Positions 11,178 to 21,184 of a stretch of 49,820 nt of DNA are shown piece after piece. The position numbers and the translations under genes are program-made. Position 1 is the first letter of the stretch, and every line of letters begins with the position of its first letter. The notes beneath the pieces are model-generated. The model was given only the letters and a program-made list of their open reading frames with translations, had not been told where the DNA came from and searched no databases. The stretch covers positions 1 to 49,820 of the forward strand of contig JASAOO010003376.1 of NCBI GenBank assembly GCA_030849075.1, written 5' to 3'. This stretch comes from Zelonia costaricensis (lineage: Eukaryota; Euglenozoa; Kinetoplastea; Trypanosomatida; Trypanosomatidae).

Positions 11178-11774
11178 ATGCTGTGCTTCCGCCTCCTCCT
11201 GGTCATCCTTCTGATGATCTTCACGGCCTGCGCGACGTGCTCCATCCTGTTCCCACAGTTTCGCTACGTTTCTGAGATCCTCGGCACCGGCGAAGTCACC
11301 AACACGGTGTACTTCTGGTACAACGAGACCAAGTCGGTCGTCTCCGGGTCCACGGCGACGTCAACGGTGCGCCGGTACACCCGCGACATGACGTGCACGC
11401 AGCAGTACACGTACTACACAGTGCAGGCGGCGCTGTCCGTCGCGGGGGCGGGTCTTGGCGGCATCGCGACGCTCTTCATGTCGTGCTGGACCTCCGCCGG
11501 CCGCAGTCGCTGCCTCGGGGTGATGTCGTTTGTGGTCACCTTTCTGGCCTTCGCCTGCTGCGCCGTGACCGTGGCACTTTCTGCGTACAGCTACATGAAC
11601 GGCGTCTGCAATACCTCCTCCCCGCCAAAGAACAAGTACTCACTGGTGGAGGGCTTCGGTCTTATCTGCGCCGCCGCGGGTGGCTTCCTCATCACGATGC
11701 TGCTGGAGCTCATCGAGTGCTGCTGCTGCTCCGGCACCTCCTCCTGCGGCGACGATGACGACAAGGATTACTAG
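11178..11774 (+). CDS. Amastin-like tetraspan membrane protein 3
   Basis: A 198-residue protein starting MLCFR directly before TM1; upstream in-frame codons are pyrimidine-rich leader. Spans are at about 5-27, 80-105, 113-139 and 156-178. Loop 1 contains YFWYNE (45-50), whose N49-E-T is also a glycosylation sequon, and a single cysteine (73). Loop 2 has NGVC (141-144), and the VEGF motif (157-160) opens TM4. After TM4 comes CCCC (181-184), then an acidic tail with a run of aspartates ending KDY. The conserved spans, single loop cysteines and aromatic motif tie it to its neighbours and suggest tandem duplication. It lacks the classical amastin signature, so I call it amastin-like on topology only. 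Confidence 0.88.
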   Translation: MLCFRLLLVILLMIFTACATCSILFPQFRYVSEILGTGEVTNTVYFWYNETKSVVSGSTATSTVRRYTRDMTCTQQYTYYTVQAALSVAGAGLGGIATLFMSCWTSAGRSRCLGVMSFVVTFLAFACCAVTVALSAYSYMNGVCNTSSPPKNKYSLVEGFGLICAAAGGFLITMLLELIECCCCSGTSSCGDDDDKDY

Positions 11775-14381
11775 AGAGTCACAGTAGAGGAGAAGGGACT
11801 CGCGCCTCTCACGCCCGTCGCGGCCGACCCCTCGCTCTCATATCAGGTCTCTTTCACTCGGGTTTGTTGGGCTCCCCACGTCACCTCTTTTCGTTAGAAC
11901 CCCCTTGGCGTCCTTCGTTTGCCTGTTTAGCTTTCAGCTCGCGGGCGCTCTGCGGCACCAGCACACAGACGCACACATGCACTTCCTGCTCTCCTTCCCT
12001 CTACGCGCGTGCGTCGGCCCGTGACTCGTGGTTGCGAGTATTTTCATAGTGTGCCAGAGCGAGGGAGAGGAGGCGCTGTGCGAGCGTGCATCTCTCTCTC
12101 TATGTGTGTGACTGTGTGCGTCTGTGTGCACGTCTGGATGGCCCCACACGTACCCAGCGACGAACGAAGGCCACGACTGTGAAGAACAGAGAGAGGAAAA
12201 AAGCGGCACGGCGGCTTGCTGCACTTTGCCTCGCCTTTCCCCCCCTCCCCCATCCCTTTCTCACTTCGAGTCCCTCCACACCAATCTCTGTGTGTATGTG
12301 TGTATGTGAGAGTGTGAGACGCTAAATCGCTTTCTTGTTCGCTGGTTCTACTTTCCCTCCTCAGCTCCTCAAACCCCCCTCCCACCCGCCAAACCGGGCA
12401 CTGTGCTGTCAGCCCTGCGCTTAACAAGTCCTCCTTCTCCCCATCACAAGAACGAGAGCATCACACTTGCCTGCAGGCGTAGCGCATCTGCTTTCAGCCC
12501 CCCAGTCCTCCTTCTGCGTTTGATGTCTGTGTTTCTTCGCGTCTGTTTTCTTTGCCTTCTTTGACCTGCTCCTCTTCGGCGCGTGTGTGTGTATGTGCGT
12601 GTGTGTGTGTCTGTGTGTGATGCACGGCGTGTGTGGCGTCCCTCTCTGTTCGTCCACCTCCTCGTCCTCCGACTTACCCCCCACGCACCACCCCACCTCA
12701 TCCACCTCATGCACCACCATCACTCTCACCTCCGCGTGTCCAAGCGTATGTACGTACATGAGTGGTATTGTGCCTTCTCTCGAGGTCGCCAGTCGACTCT
12801 GTTTCTCCACCTGACACATCGTCGGTGCGATGTGGGCACACCTCGCGCATCCAAGCAGGCGCGCTGACCGCCCCCCTCCCGCCTCCCTTGACGGAGAAGA
12901 AGGCAGAACGCAGAGATGCGCTGTGAGGACATCAAGCCTCCGCCCCTCCCCGGTGTACACCCCCCACCCCATCGTGAGGACGGTCGACTTCGTGCGTGAT
13001 GTTTTGTGTTCCTCTTCTTGGCTTCTCGTGTTGGCGAACGCTGGTTTAGACTTGTCTCTTGTTTTTCTTTTCTTCGTTGCCGCTTTCCTCCTTTTTCTGT
13101 TTTCCTTCGTTCTGTGCTGTGCGTCGTGCTGTGGCTCGGCCCCCTCCCTCCATCCCTCCCCCTCTTCCTCCTCCTCTTCCACCTCCCGCCGCTTTCTTCT
13201 TCGACGCTGCACTGCGTGAAGTTGAGTTTCCATCTCTTTCTTTTCTCTGTCACAGAGCCCCCCCCCCCCTCCGCCTTTGCCCCGTCTTTTGTTTCCGTGT
13301 CCTCCCCTCTCTCACGCACAGACGCCCCCCTCCCTGAACGTACGCGCGCGCTCTCACGTACATGCACGTGCGCAAGTGCGAGTATGGATGAAGCGTCCAC
13401 TTTCTTCATTGCTCACGCATGCTTGTGGCGCTGCACCCGTGAGTGAGTGAGTGGGAGCGGAGGGGAGGGTACGCAAGGGTTCCTTTGTTTGCCTGTGAGG
13501 ACCCCTTCTTTCCCACGGTCTCTTTCGCGGTGCCCTCCACTCTTATCCCACACGTTGCGTTCTCCTCGCGCGCGTTCCCCCCTTCCCTTCCGTGAAGCAC
13601 CTCGAACCTTCAAGTCGACACAACAGTATACACAAACACACAGACACACGCACGCACATAAGGATCTACGCGCACGTCGCACGCGAACTTGTACGAGTAT
13701 TTATCAACAACCGGCCGTGTAACCGAAGAAGGCGAGAACTGGTAGGCCTGCTTGCTTTGTGGTTCGCCTCCATGGCCAGCTTCTTTCCTCTTTCTCTTCT
13801 CTCCTTGTTTCCTCATTTGCAGGAGGTGACCGCATTCTCACCATTCCTGGCTCATATGAATGTGTGTGTGTGTGTGGGTGGGTGAGTGTGGGTGAGCGGA
13901 TGCACACCGATACGTCCATATAACGGTAAAGGTGTGTACATGTGTGTGTGTGTGTGTGTGGGTGCGTCTCTGGGTGTGAACAAGGCGCGGTCTTCTGGCC
14001 GAGCTGCTTTCGATGAGCTCGTCTAGTGGAGAGGCGAGCTCGGGTGTTTGCGTGCTGTGTGTTTTCCGCGATATTAGATCACCGTTGACACATATGCTTG
14101 TGTGTTTGTGTGTGCCTTTTCCATCCCTTCGCATGTGTCCACGAATTCGCTTCGTTTTTTTCAAATGCGAGGCGTGGCTCACGTGCGTCTGAGTGCGCGT
14201 CGCTGTGTTCTGCGTGTGCTTTTCGTGTTTTGGCTTCGATGCGACTCTTCAAGCGCGGCATGAAGTGTTTGCTGATGCGCGCGTGTGTGTATCTGTGGGA
14301 GGGAGGGTGACGACAGCATCAGCGTCGGTGCGGAGCTGCGTGCGTTGTACGAGAAGGGCTGTGCTGGAGTCGCGCGTTCTG

Positions 14382-14383
<2 letters not shown>

Positions 14384-14416
<33 letters not shown>
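14384..14416 (+). repeat. (CTG)11 trinucleotide repeat
   Basis: Eleven perfect CTG units in non-coding DNA between tetraspans 3 and 4. It is the longest pure trinucleotide repeat I noticed in the window and could vary between strains. On the opposite strand it would encode glutamine, alanine or serine runs, but no supported gene covers it. Confidence 0.92.
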
Positions 14417-14417
<1 letters not shown>

Positions 14418-15321
14418 AGCTCCGCTCCCTTCGCCCCCCTCCCCCACCCGTGAGAACGAGAGCGACAAGACAAAAGTGAGGTGAAGTCCGGCGCCCGCTT
14501 TCTGCCAGGATGCGGCAGCAGACGCGAGCTCCGGGGGACGTCGAGGTGAGAAGCACGACGAAGAAAAGGGCAGCTCAGCAAAAAAGCGACGACAGCCCTT
14601 CCTACGCGGCTGTCCTCTCCACCCCTGCGTCGCATCACCCATCGAGAAGGCACACCCGCCATCCGGGCCTCCCTTCGGGTGTCCGCCTTCTCTCCCCTCC
14701 TTCGCTCTTTTCTTATTTTCCACACGTGGCGGGGCACGGTCGTTGCGCCCACCCCATCTCACTACGGCGACACACGATCAGCCCACCCGTCACACTAAGC
14801 CGGCACGTGAAAAAAAGACGAACTTGTCGGAGAAGAAGAACAAGAGACCAGCTCCTTCTCAGCGCCGTGCCTCTTCTGCTCCGCCGTCTGCACCGACTGC
14901 GCAGCACTTTGCTGTTGCGGGAGGGATGCCAGCGACGTCAACGCCCATCGCTGTCGCGGGAGAGTGCTTCTCGCTGGTTGCGATGACCGAGGAGGTGGGC
15001 ACCCAATCAGCGCTGGGCGGGGGAGTATGTTCAGCTGCTGCCGCGTGCCCACGAGCAAGCATATGGAGGACGAAGTAGGAGGAATGCTGTTGCTGCACCG
15101 TCGTACGAATGCTTGTACCTCTACCATCTTGTGTGCTCCGCGTGTCCTCTTTTTTTCTTTTCCTCCTTTGTGATAGTTGTCCTTCCGCCACCCAACCGCC
15201 CCGCACTTCCCATTTCCTCTGCCACCACATCAGATTTCTTTTTACAGAAAATCACCCACACCGGCGCCGCGCATCACCACAACTCGTCCGCTCCTCACGC
15301 AAGCATCCACAATCAAACACT

Positions 15322-15341
15322 ACACTCCCTCCTTCCCTCAG
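15322..15341 (+). promoter_or_regulatory. Predicted trans-splice acceptor for tetraspan 4
   Basis: A short CT tract ends in CCCTCAG with AG at 15340-15341, giving a leader of about 17 bases before the ATG at 15359. A second AG follows at 15356-15357. Confidence 0.5.
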
Positions 15342-15358
15342 ACACACATCAACACAGG

Positions 15359-15964
15359 ATGAAGTGCTGCCGCTTCTTTGTCTTCATCCTCTTCCTGCTC
15401 TTCACGGCATGTGCGACGTGCTCCATTTTTTTCCCGCAGTACCGTGAGCAGGGCAAGGCCGCCGGTGAGCCGGTGCGGACGGTGTACTACTGGTACCACC
15501 AGTCCACGCAGTCGCTGAAGGAGCCGAGCATGGTGAACATGACGCGCATGTACTCGTACGACCTCCCATGCCTGCAGGGGAAAGTGTACTTCACTGCCGC
15601 CGCGGCGCTCTCCGTGGCCGGCACCGCGTTCCTCGGGGCGGCGACGCTCTTCTCCGCGTGCTGGATCAACGCGCGTAACTCGCTGGTGCTCTCCATCGTG
15701 AGCATCTTCATGTCCTTCAATGCCGTGGGTCTGCTGGGCGGAACGCTCGGTGTGACGGTGTACGCGTTCATCTCGACGCTGTGCCCGGGGGAGGTGACGG
15801 AGATGTTTGCGCCCAAGGAGAACGAGTTTGCGCTGGCGGAGGGCTTCTACCTCATCTGCGTGGCCACTGGCGGCGCACTCATCGCGTCTGTGCTCGGCCT
15901 CCTCCAGTGCTGCTGCGCGGCCTGCTGCGACGACCAAGAGAAGGACTCGGCTGATTTTCAGTGA
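15359..15964 (+). CDS. Amastin-like tetraspan membrane protein 4
   Basis: A 201-residue protein beginning MKCCR before TM1; the upstream in-frame part reads through pyrimidine-rich leader. Spans are at about 5-27, 77-103, 109-137 and 159-183. Loop 1 carries YYWYHQ (43-48), a sequon NMT (60-62) and one cysteine (71). Loop 2 has a cysteine at 142 in STLCPGE, departing from the NG-x-C form of tetraspans 1-3. LAEGF (159-163) opens TM4. A double cysteine cluster CCCAACC (184-190) and an acidic tail follow. TM1 ends TACATC, almost identical to tetraspan 3. Function unknown; membrane location is secure from hydrophobicity. Confidence 0.88.
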   Translation: MKCCRFFVFILFLLFTACATCSIFFPQYREQGKAAGEPVRTVYYWYHQSTQSLKEPSMVNMTRMYSYDLPCLQGKVYFTAAAALSVAGTAFLGAATLFSACWINARNSLVLSIVSIFMSFNAVGLLGGTLGVTVYAFISTLCPGEVTEMFAPKENEFALAEGFYLICVATGGALIASVLGLLQCCCAACCDDQEKDSADFQ

Positions 15965-16548
15965 GGGAGGGGGCACGAGATGCGCGTAAAGCCCCCCCTC
16001 TTACCCTCCTCCTCTCCCCCCTTCATGCACAAACACCTCGACAGCACGAACGGACGATGCCTCGAAACTATTAAAAAAAAAAAAACAACAACAGCATAAA
16101 AACTAAAAAATACTGTGACGAAGTGGGGCAGCGCGCACATACCTCGTCGTCAACAAGTGTTTTCCTTTTCCTTTTCCTCCTCCCCCTCCTCCTCTCTCTC
16201 TCTCTCTCTTTCTCTGCGTACGCCAATGCTGGTCTCCGCTTGTCCTTGCACTTGTTGCTTCAGCTGCCGCCTCGTACGTTGGTTAACTTGGGTGGATAGA
16301 AGAGTTTCTCGTCCTTCCCCCCACCGTGGCCTTGTTGTTGGCCCCCCCCCCCCAACATCCGCACACCGGCTCGCTCTCCTTTCTCTCGTCGTTCTCTCTC
16401 GGTGTGTGTGTTTGTTTTCGTAACCCCGCACCCTCCCTTCCTGTGCTTTGTGTGCACTTGAACCTGTCGGCCACACCCCGCTTGTGAATCCGCCGTCGTT
16501 CTGCTCCGCCGATCTGATAGTGCGTTGCTCCCCGCGTCGCCCTCTCCT

Positions 16549-16579
<31 letters not shown>

Positions 16580-16750
16580 GTTTGGGCGACGCCCCTCCCT
16601 TTCGTCTCCTTCGCGCCCCCGTCATCGCCTCCCATTTTCTCGCTTTCGCTTCCACTACCGGGTTCTCTCTTTGCTGGTTCTTCTCTTCTCTTCCTTCTTT
16701 TTCTTCTTGCTCGTCTTGTCACGAGTGCGGCTCGTGCTGTCGACGGATTG

Positions 16751-16766
16751 CCCCCCCCCCCCCCCC
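16751..16766 (+). repeat. C16 homopolymer
   Basis: Sixteen consecutive cytosines in a pyrimidine-rich spacer. Such a run is prone to sequencing and replication slippage, so its exact length should be treated with caution. Confidence 0.9.
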
Positions 16767-17388
16767 GGCAGACCCCCCCTCCCTACGCGTTTTTGGGTCC
16801 ACGCCTCCCACCAGCTCTTACGCCCCCTCCCCCCAGCCGATCACCCATCCACTGCCCGACCCCTCGTTGTTTTTCGTTCGTTTTGCCGTGATGCACCCCA
16901 CCCCACCCCACCTCACCCCACCACGCACAGGGCATCCACCTCATCCACTGACTCCTTCGTCCTCATCTCCGCCATTCTTTTCCCTCCCTCCCCCCTCCTT
17001 CCCGACACGGCAGCTCCAACAGCCTTCGTGCCTCGACCCTCTTCGTTCTTCTTGGTTTCTCTTTTCCCTATGTGTCACACCACGCCACGCCCCCCCTCCC
17101 CCCGCGGCGTCACACGTGTTGTCGCCTCGTGTACGAGAGGAGGACGCACCTGCCTCGGTGCCATGCTGTGTCCTGGTCGCCTCCGGCTCTTGCCTCGTTC
17201 CTGGTCCGTGCAAGTGCGGGTCTGTGATTGTGTGTTGTTACTGCATGGCTCTGCGCCTAAGGGGATCTTCTTCTTTCTGTTTTCCTTCTGCATCGCTGTT
17301 GACAGTGCTGCTGTGCTTCTGAAGCGGCGTTGAGGTGACTGAGCTTCAACGTTATGTGTACATCCTTCTCTCCATGTGTGGGTGTGTT

Positions 17389-17419
17389 GGGGGTGGGTGG
17401 GAGGGTGGGAGGGGGGGGG
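17389..17419 (+). other. Strong G-quadruplex motif with single-base loops
   Basis: Six G runs (5, 3, 3, 3, 3 and 9 guanines) are separated by single T or A bases. This is an ideal arrangement for a stable parallel G-quadruplex in the + strand DNA or in the RNA. It sits in the spacer between tetraspans 4 and 5, probably in the 3' untranslated region of tetraspan 4. Confidence 0.75.
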
Positions 17420-17906
17420 AGTAACGGAGTTGCTAATTGTGCAGTCGTGCAGGCGGCGGGCCTCCTTGATGTTGTCTCCCGGCCCGCCCCTCCCCCCCCT
17501 CCTCCCCCCTCGCTCACACCGCCTTGCACTACGGTCCGCTCTCTCCCCCTCTCCCTGTTTACCCCAGGCGTCCGCGCTGTCCCTTCCCCCCGTAACCCCC
17601 CCCCTCCCGCAACTTGATGTTCCCAAGTTGCCCACGTCCCGCTCATTGACGCTCTTCCTCCCCTCCCAAGTGCCTGTCGCACACGGGTTGCCCACGTGCA
17701 CGTCTCTGCGTATGCGTGCGTTCGTCTCCGTGTTGACCGGCATCCCTCGAAGTCGCCCTGGATCTCCTTTGTGCACCCCCCTCCCTCCTCGACTGTCTTG
17801 GGTGAAAGGCTTTTGGCTCACATTCTTTTTTCTCTTGAGCACTTCTCCTCCTCGCGGTCATGTGGAAGCGGCGACGATTGCCGAGTGTGGGTGTGTGTGC
17901 AAGTGT

Positions 17907-17963
17907 GGGTGTATGTGTGTGTGTGTGTGTGTCGGTGGCGAGTGACACACACACACACACACA
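17907..17963 (+). repeat. TG/CA inverted repeat
   Basis: A TG run (to about 17934) is followed after about ten bases by a CA run (17944-17963). The two are complementary, so a transcript could fold into a long UG/CA hairpin with a short loop. Confidence 0.8.
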
Positions 17964-18489
17964 TGCCCCCCGCCCGGGCTACAGGTGAGCGGAGCTCTCG
18001 CATGCCTCGTTGGGTTCGCCGCATGTATTGGTTTCGTCGTGTTTTCTTTTTTGGTTTTTCGTCTTCCACTGGTTTCTTTGGCCTGTCCCCGCTGCGTCCT
18101 CATCTTCCCCTCCCGCCCTCTCTCCCTCCCCCCCTCACAGGCGGAGGGGACTGGTGTGTGTGTGTGTGTGTGTGTATGTGGGGGGTTGTGGAGTGCGCAG
18201 TGCTGGAGAACCGCCTACCGAGTCAGACACACTGCTGACCCTGGGAAAGAAACAGCAAACGTGTGGCGGCCCATTCCGTCATCGCCGCCGCGCCGCTACA
18301 TTCAAGGAAGACTACGCAGCTCCAGTGCTTATATATGTGGCCTTGCGCGCCTTCGGCAGACAACACAACAAAGAAAAAAAAGAGAAGATGAGCGAGTCAG
18401 CAAGGCAGGTGGCGCAGGTCCAATGCGAAATCGCCAGCTCCTTCTCATGTCGCTCGCCACCCGCAGACGAGTAGCCGGTGGAGAAGAAG

Positions 18490-18708
18490 CTCCTGCCCGC
18501 TGTCGTGGGTGACGTCTGCGTACGGCACGCACGCCCACGACGCCCTCTCCACCATCATTTGCACGGCCCCTTCCCCCCTCCCTCACCCCCCCCCACGAAC
18601 TTGCTCGTCTCCGTCACGTGCTTTCTCCGCCGCACACACTCCCCGCGGCGCACCGCGAACGCACAATCGCCTCGTCCATCCTGCCACGCCCTGTGCCCCG
18701 GTGGGCAG
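18490..18708 (+). promoter_or_regulatory. Predicted single-choice trans-splice acceptor for tetraspan 5
   Basis: Between 18490 and the start codon at 18952 only one AG dinucleotide occurs, at 18707-18708. It is preceded by pyrimidine-rich sequence. It is therefore the obvious acceptor, giving a leader of about 244 bases. Confidence 0.6.
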
Positions 18709-18951
18709 CTCCCTCCCTTCCGCTCTCCCCCTTTCACCGACCTCTCTCTCGCTGCCTTCGTGCCTCCTCCATTGCACGGCGGCGGTTTTGCTTTCTTTTC
18801 TCCTTTTCCCTTTGTCCGGCACATCAACTTCACTGCACACCGGCCCGGCCGACATCGGGACGCTTCCATTCTCGTATTCCTTCTCTCACCTCCATCCCCC
18901 CTCACCCACACCATTCATCGATCAAACCCCCCCCCCCCTCCCCCCACTACG

Positions 18952-19506
18952 ATGCGCCCCGTTCGACTGCTGGTTTTTGTGTTTGTGCTGCTGCTCACCG
19001 CCTGCGGCGCGTGTGCGGCGCTCTTCCCGCTGATGCGACGACGCGGGATGGAGATTGGCGGCCACACGGCCGAGATCACCGTGTACCTCTGGTACCAGGA
19101 GGTCAAGTACCGCATCGACAAGGACCACTACTCAACGCGCACGTACCACCGCGCCAACGCGTGCCCGGGCTTCCGCACCTCCATGATGTCGAGCGCCGCC
19201 CTCGATGTGGTTGGGTGCGGCTTCGCCACGGTCGTCTGCCTCCTCGCCGCGGCGCACCTGTGCGCTCGCCGCAAGTTCGAGATCTGCTGCTCCATCATGG
19301 TGCTTGCCCTCGTCACGTTTGCCTTTTTCGCCGCGTCGGTGGCAACGACGGTTTTTGTGTTCTGCACCGACACGTGCGTGAATGATGCGACGAAGCGCGT
19401 GCGGGCTCTGCGCGATAGCCACTTTGCGCTTGCCGAGGGCTTCATTGTGCTATGCGTTGCGGCTGGCGGCTTCCTGATCTGCACCGTGCTGGAGGTGTTC
19501 ACGTAA
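18952..19506 (+). CDS. Divergent amastin-like tetraspan membrane protein 5
   Basis: A 184-residue protein starting MRPVR, the first ATG after the predicted acceptor. Spans are at about 5-26, 79-103, 110-137 and 158-180. It keeps TACGAC at the end of TM1, VYLWYQE (44-50) in loop 1, one cysteine (71) before TM2, and LAEGF (160-164). It departs from the others in several ways: it ends immediately after TM4 (VLEVFT) and lacks the cysteine cluster and tail, has no N-glycosylation sequon in loop 1, has CTDTC in loop 2, and has a basic CARRKFE link between TM2 and TM3. It is probably an older or functionally distinct paralogue. The frame is intact, so I do not call it a pseudogene. Confidence 0.85.
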   Translation: MRPVRLLVFVFVLLLTACGACAALFPLMRRRGMEIGGHTAEITVYLWYQEVKYRIDKDHYSTRTYHRANACPGFRTSMMSSAALDVVGCGFATVVCLLAAAHLCARRKFEICCSIMVLALVTFAFFAASVATTVFVFCTDTCVNDATKRVRALRDSHFALAEGFIVLCVAAGGFLICTVLEVFT

Positions 19507-20081
19507 GCGCCGCGACGCGCGTTGGTGCGTGGGAGGACCTCGTTGAGGCATCCGCACCCGTGTTCAACTTGCGTGGTGCCCGTTTCTGGGCTGCTGCTGC
19601 GTCGCTTGCCACTGAAACAACAAAAAAGGGGAAAGAGAACGGCGCACGTGGCATCGCGGCGTTGGTGTGGGCCGCAAGAGCGGCGCACTGCCCACGCGTT
19701 GGTGTGGCTTTCTCCAAGACTCATCGTGCCTGCAGCGGTGGGCTTCACGTGGTGGTGCGGGAGGTACCCAATGGCGGCAGCTCCGGGTGTGCGCTGCTCC
19801 CGCTTTCCTTCACCCCCTCTTTCACCCGAGTCGCTTTCGCTCTCTCTCTCTGTGGGCCTGTCGCGCGCTCTCGCACCTCCACGTATCTTGGGTGGCCCTG
19901 CTTTGACCATCGTCTCCTTATTGCACTGCTCCCCTCCCCCCATTTGCGCTGTTCGCCAAGGCGTGGGTGACGGCGGGTCAGCCGCAGGGTAGAGGCGTGC
20001 GTGCCCCCTCCGCATTGCGTAGTGTTGTGCAGCAAGCCCTCTTCTCCCTCCGCCAACTCCCGTCTCTCCGCCCTCTTCAAC

Positions 20082-20207
20082 CGCTGACGTACGCCGCAGC
20101 GACTCGGTGATGGTGAGGGTGGGGGTGAGGACGTCGCTGAGGCACGGGTAGTCCTCCTCCATCACGAGCCCCTCCTCTGGTTCCTCCACCTCCCTCACCA
20201 GTGATGT
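20082..20207 (-). pseudogene. Possible coding-like remnant on reverse strand
   Basis: About 42 codons on the reverse strand read as acidic, protein-like sequence including EEDYPCLSDVL and TLTITESLRR, and nearly all codons end in G or C, like genuine genes here. The flanking frame is low-complexity. It may be a decayed gene or mobile-element fragment in inverted orientation, or chance in GC-biased DNA. I do not recognise the peptide. Confidence 0.25.
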
Positions 20208-21120
20208 GTCTCTCTCTCTTTCTCTTCCTTGTTCGTTTCTCTCTCCCCCCCCCCCACTCTCCACCCCCCTTTCCTTTCGCTCCTTGTCTTTACATTTTGG
20301 TGTGCATGCACATGTGCATGTGCACGTCTGCGTGTGTGTGACTGCAGTGGTGGCGACTGTGCGACGCAGCTTCTCAGCAATGTCCAGCTAAAACGTGCTT
20401 CTCTTTTTTTTTCGCCAATTATCTTGTGCTTTGTGTTTTGGCCATGCGTCGGCGTGGGCGTGCTCGTGTGTTCTCCTCCCTCTCACCTCTTCCCCGTGTC
20501 CGTCCCAGCACCCCCTCCCCCCTCGTGCGTGTCTGGCCCTTCCGCTCCTCTTTCATCAAAGCAAAGCCCTCCCCCTTCCCCTCCTTCCTCGTTTTCCGGT
20601 TCCATTGGTGCTCGTCATTCCCTGCCTGCTGCGGGCAGCTTTGCTCTTCCACATCGTCCACTCCTCCCCCTCCTCCTCCAGTGTCTTCTCCTGTGCTTCT
20701 CTTTCCTTCCTTCGACTCTCTCTTCTGCGGCGCACGAGGCCGCTTTGGGTGTGTGTGTGTGTGTATGCGTGCGTGTGTGTGTGTGTGTGCCTCTGTACCC
20801 GCTGCCTCGCCCCTTCGCGCGGTACATCGTGGGTGGGTGCGTTCGTCGACTTCAGCCCTCGTCCTCCTCGTCCTCCTCCCCCCTTCCTTCCCCCCGACTC
20901 TACGGAGCCACCTCCACCCCCCCCCCTGACAGTGAGTCTCTCCCTCTCTTGCTCCGTATCTACGAATGCATGTGTGCACACACCGCCTTGCTTCTCCCTG
21001 GTTCTCTTGTGGCTCTCTTCCCCGTTCCCGCTTCTAGTTTATCTCTTGTCCCCCCCTCCCCTCCGGCTGATGCGTGACTCTCCGTGCCTGCTAGTTCAGC
21101 CCTTCCGCGTAAGAGATGAG

Positions 21121-21184
21121 GCGTAGGAAGGGCTGGCACCTCGCTCGTCGTCGAAGGCGGGCGAGGTGCCAGCCCTTCCCACGT
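21121..21184 (+). repeat. Near-perfect ~29-bp hairpin
   Basis: The arms 21126-21144 and 21161-21179 are perfect 19-base reverse complements. Inside them five more pairs (two G-U) close a six-base loop at 21150-21155. Outside, after one A-C mismatch, four more pairs (one of them G-U) extend the stem to 21121/21184. A third copy of AGCCCTTCC at 21098-21106 could compete for the left arm. It may be a structured RNA element in the spacer before RPL21, or the product of a small inverted duplication. Confidence 0.85.

Larger units (their letters stand above)
11775..15358. other. 3.6 kb gene-free spacer between tetraspans 3 and 4
   Basis: No convincing gene is present. It has TG-rich stretches (about 12100-12130, 12583-12620, 13861-13880, 13937-13962), a CA stretch near 13628-13660, an (CTG)11 run at 14384-14416, and a less repetitive block at about 14470-15070 that could be a decayed element or unique 3' sequence. 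I do not recognise it. Confidence 0.65.
15965..18951. other. 3 kb gene-free spacer between tetraspans 4 and 5
   Basis: No coding-like frame is visible. It contains an A-rich patch at 16071-16111, TG repeats at 16551-16578 and 18151-18178, a C16 homopolymer at 16751-16766, a very strong G-quadruplex motif at 17389-17419, a TG/CA inverted repeat at 17907-17963, and a long AG-depleted pyrimidine-rich zone before tetraspan 5. Confidence 0.65.
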
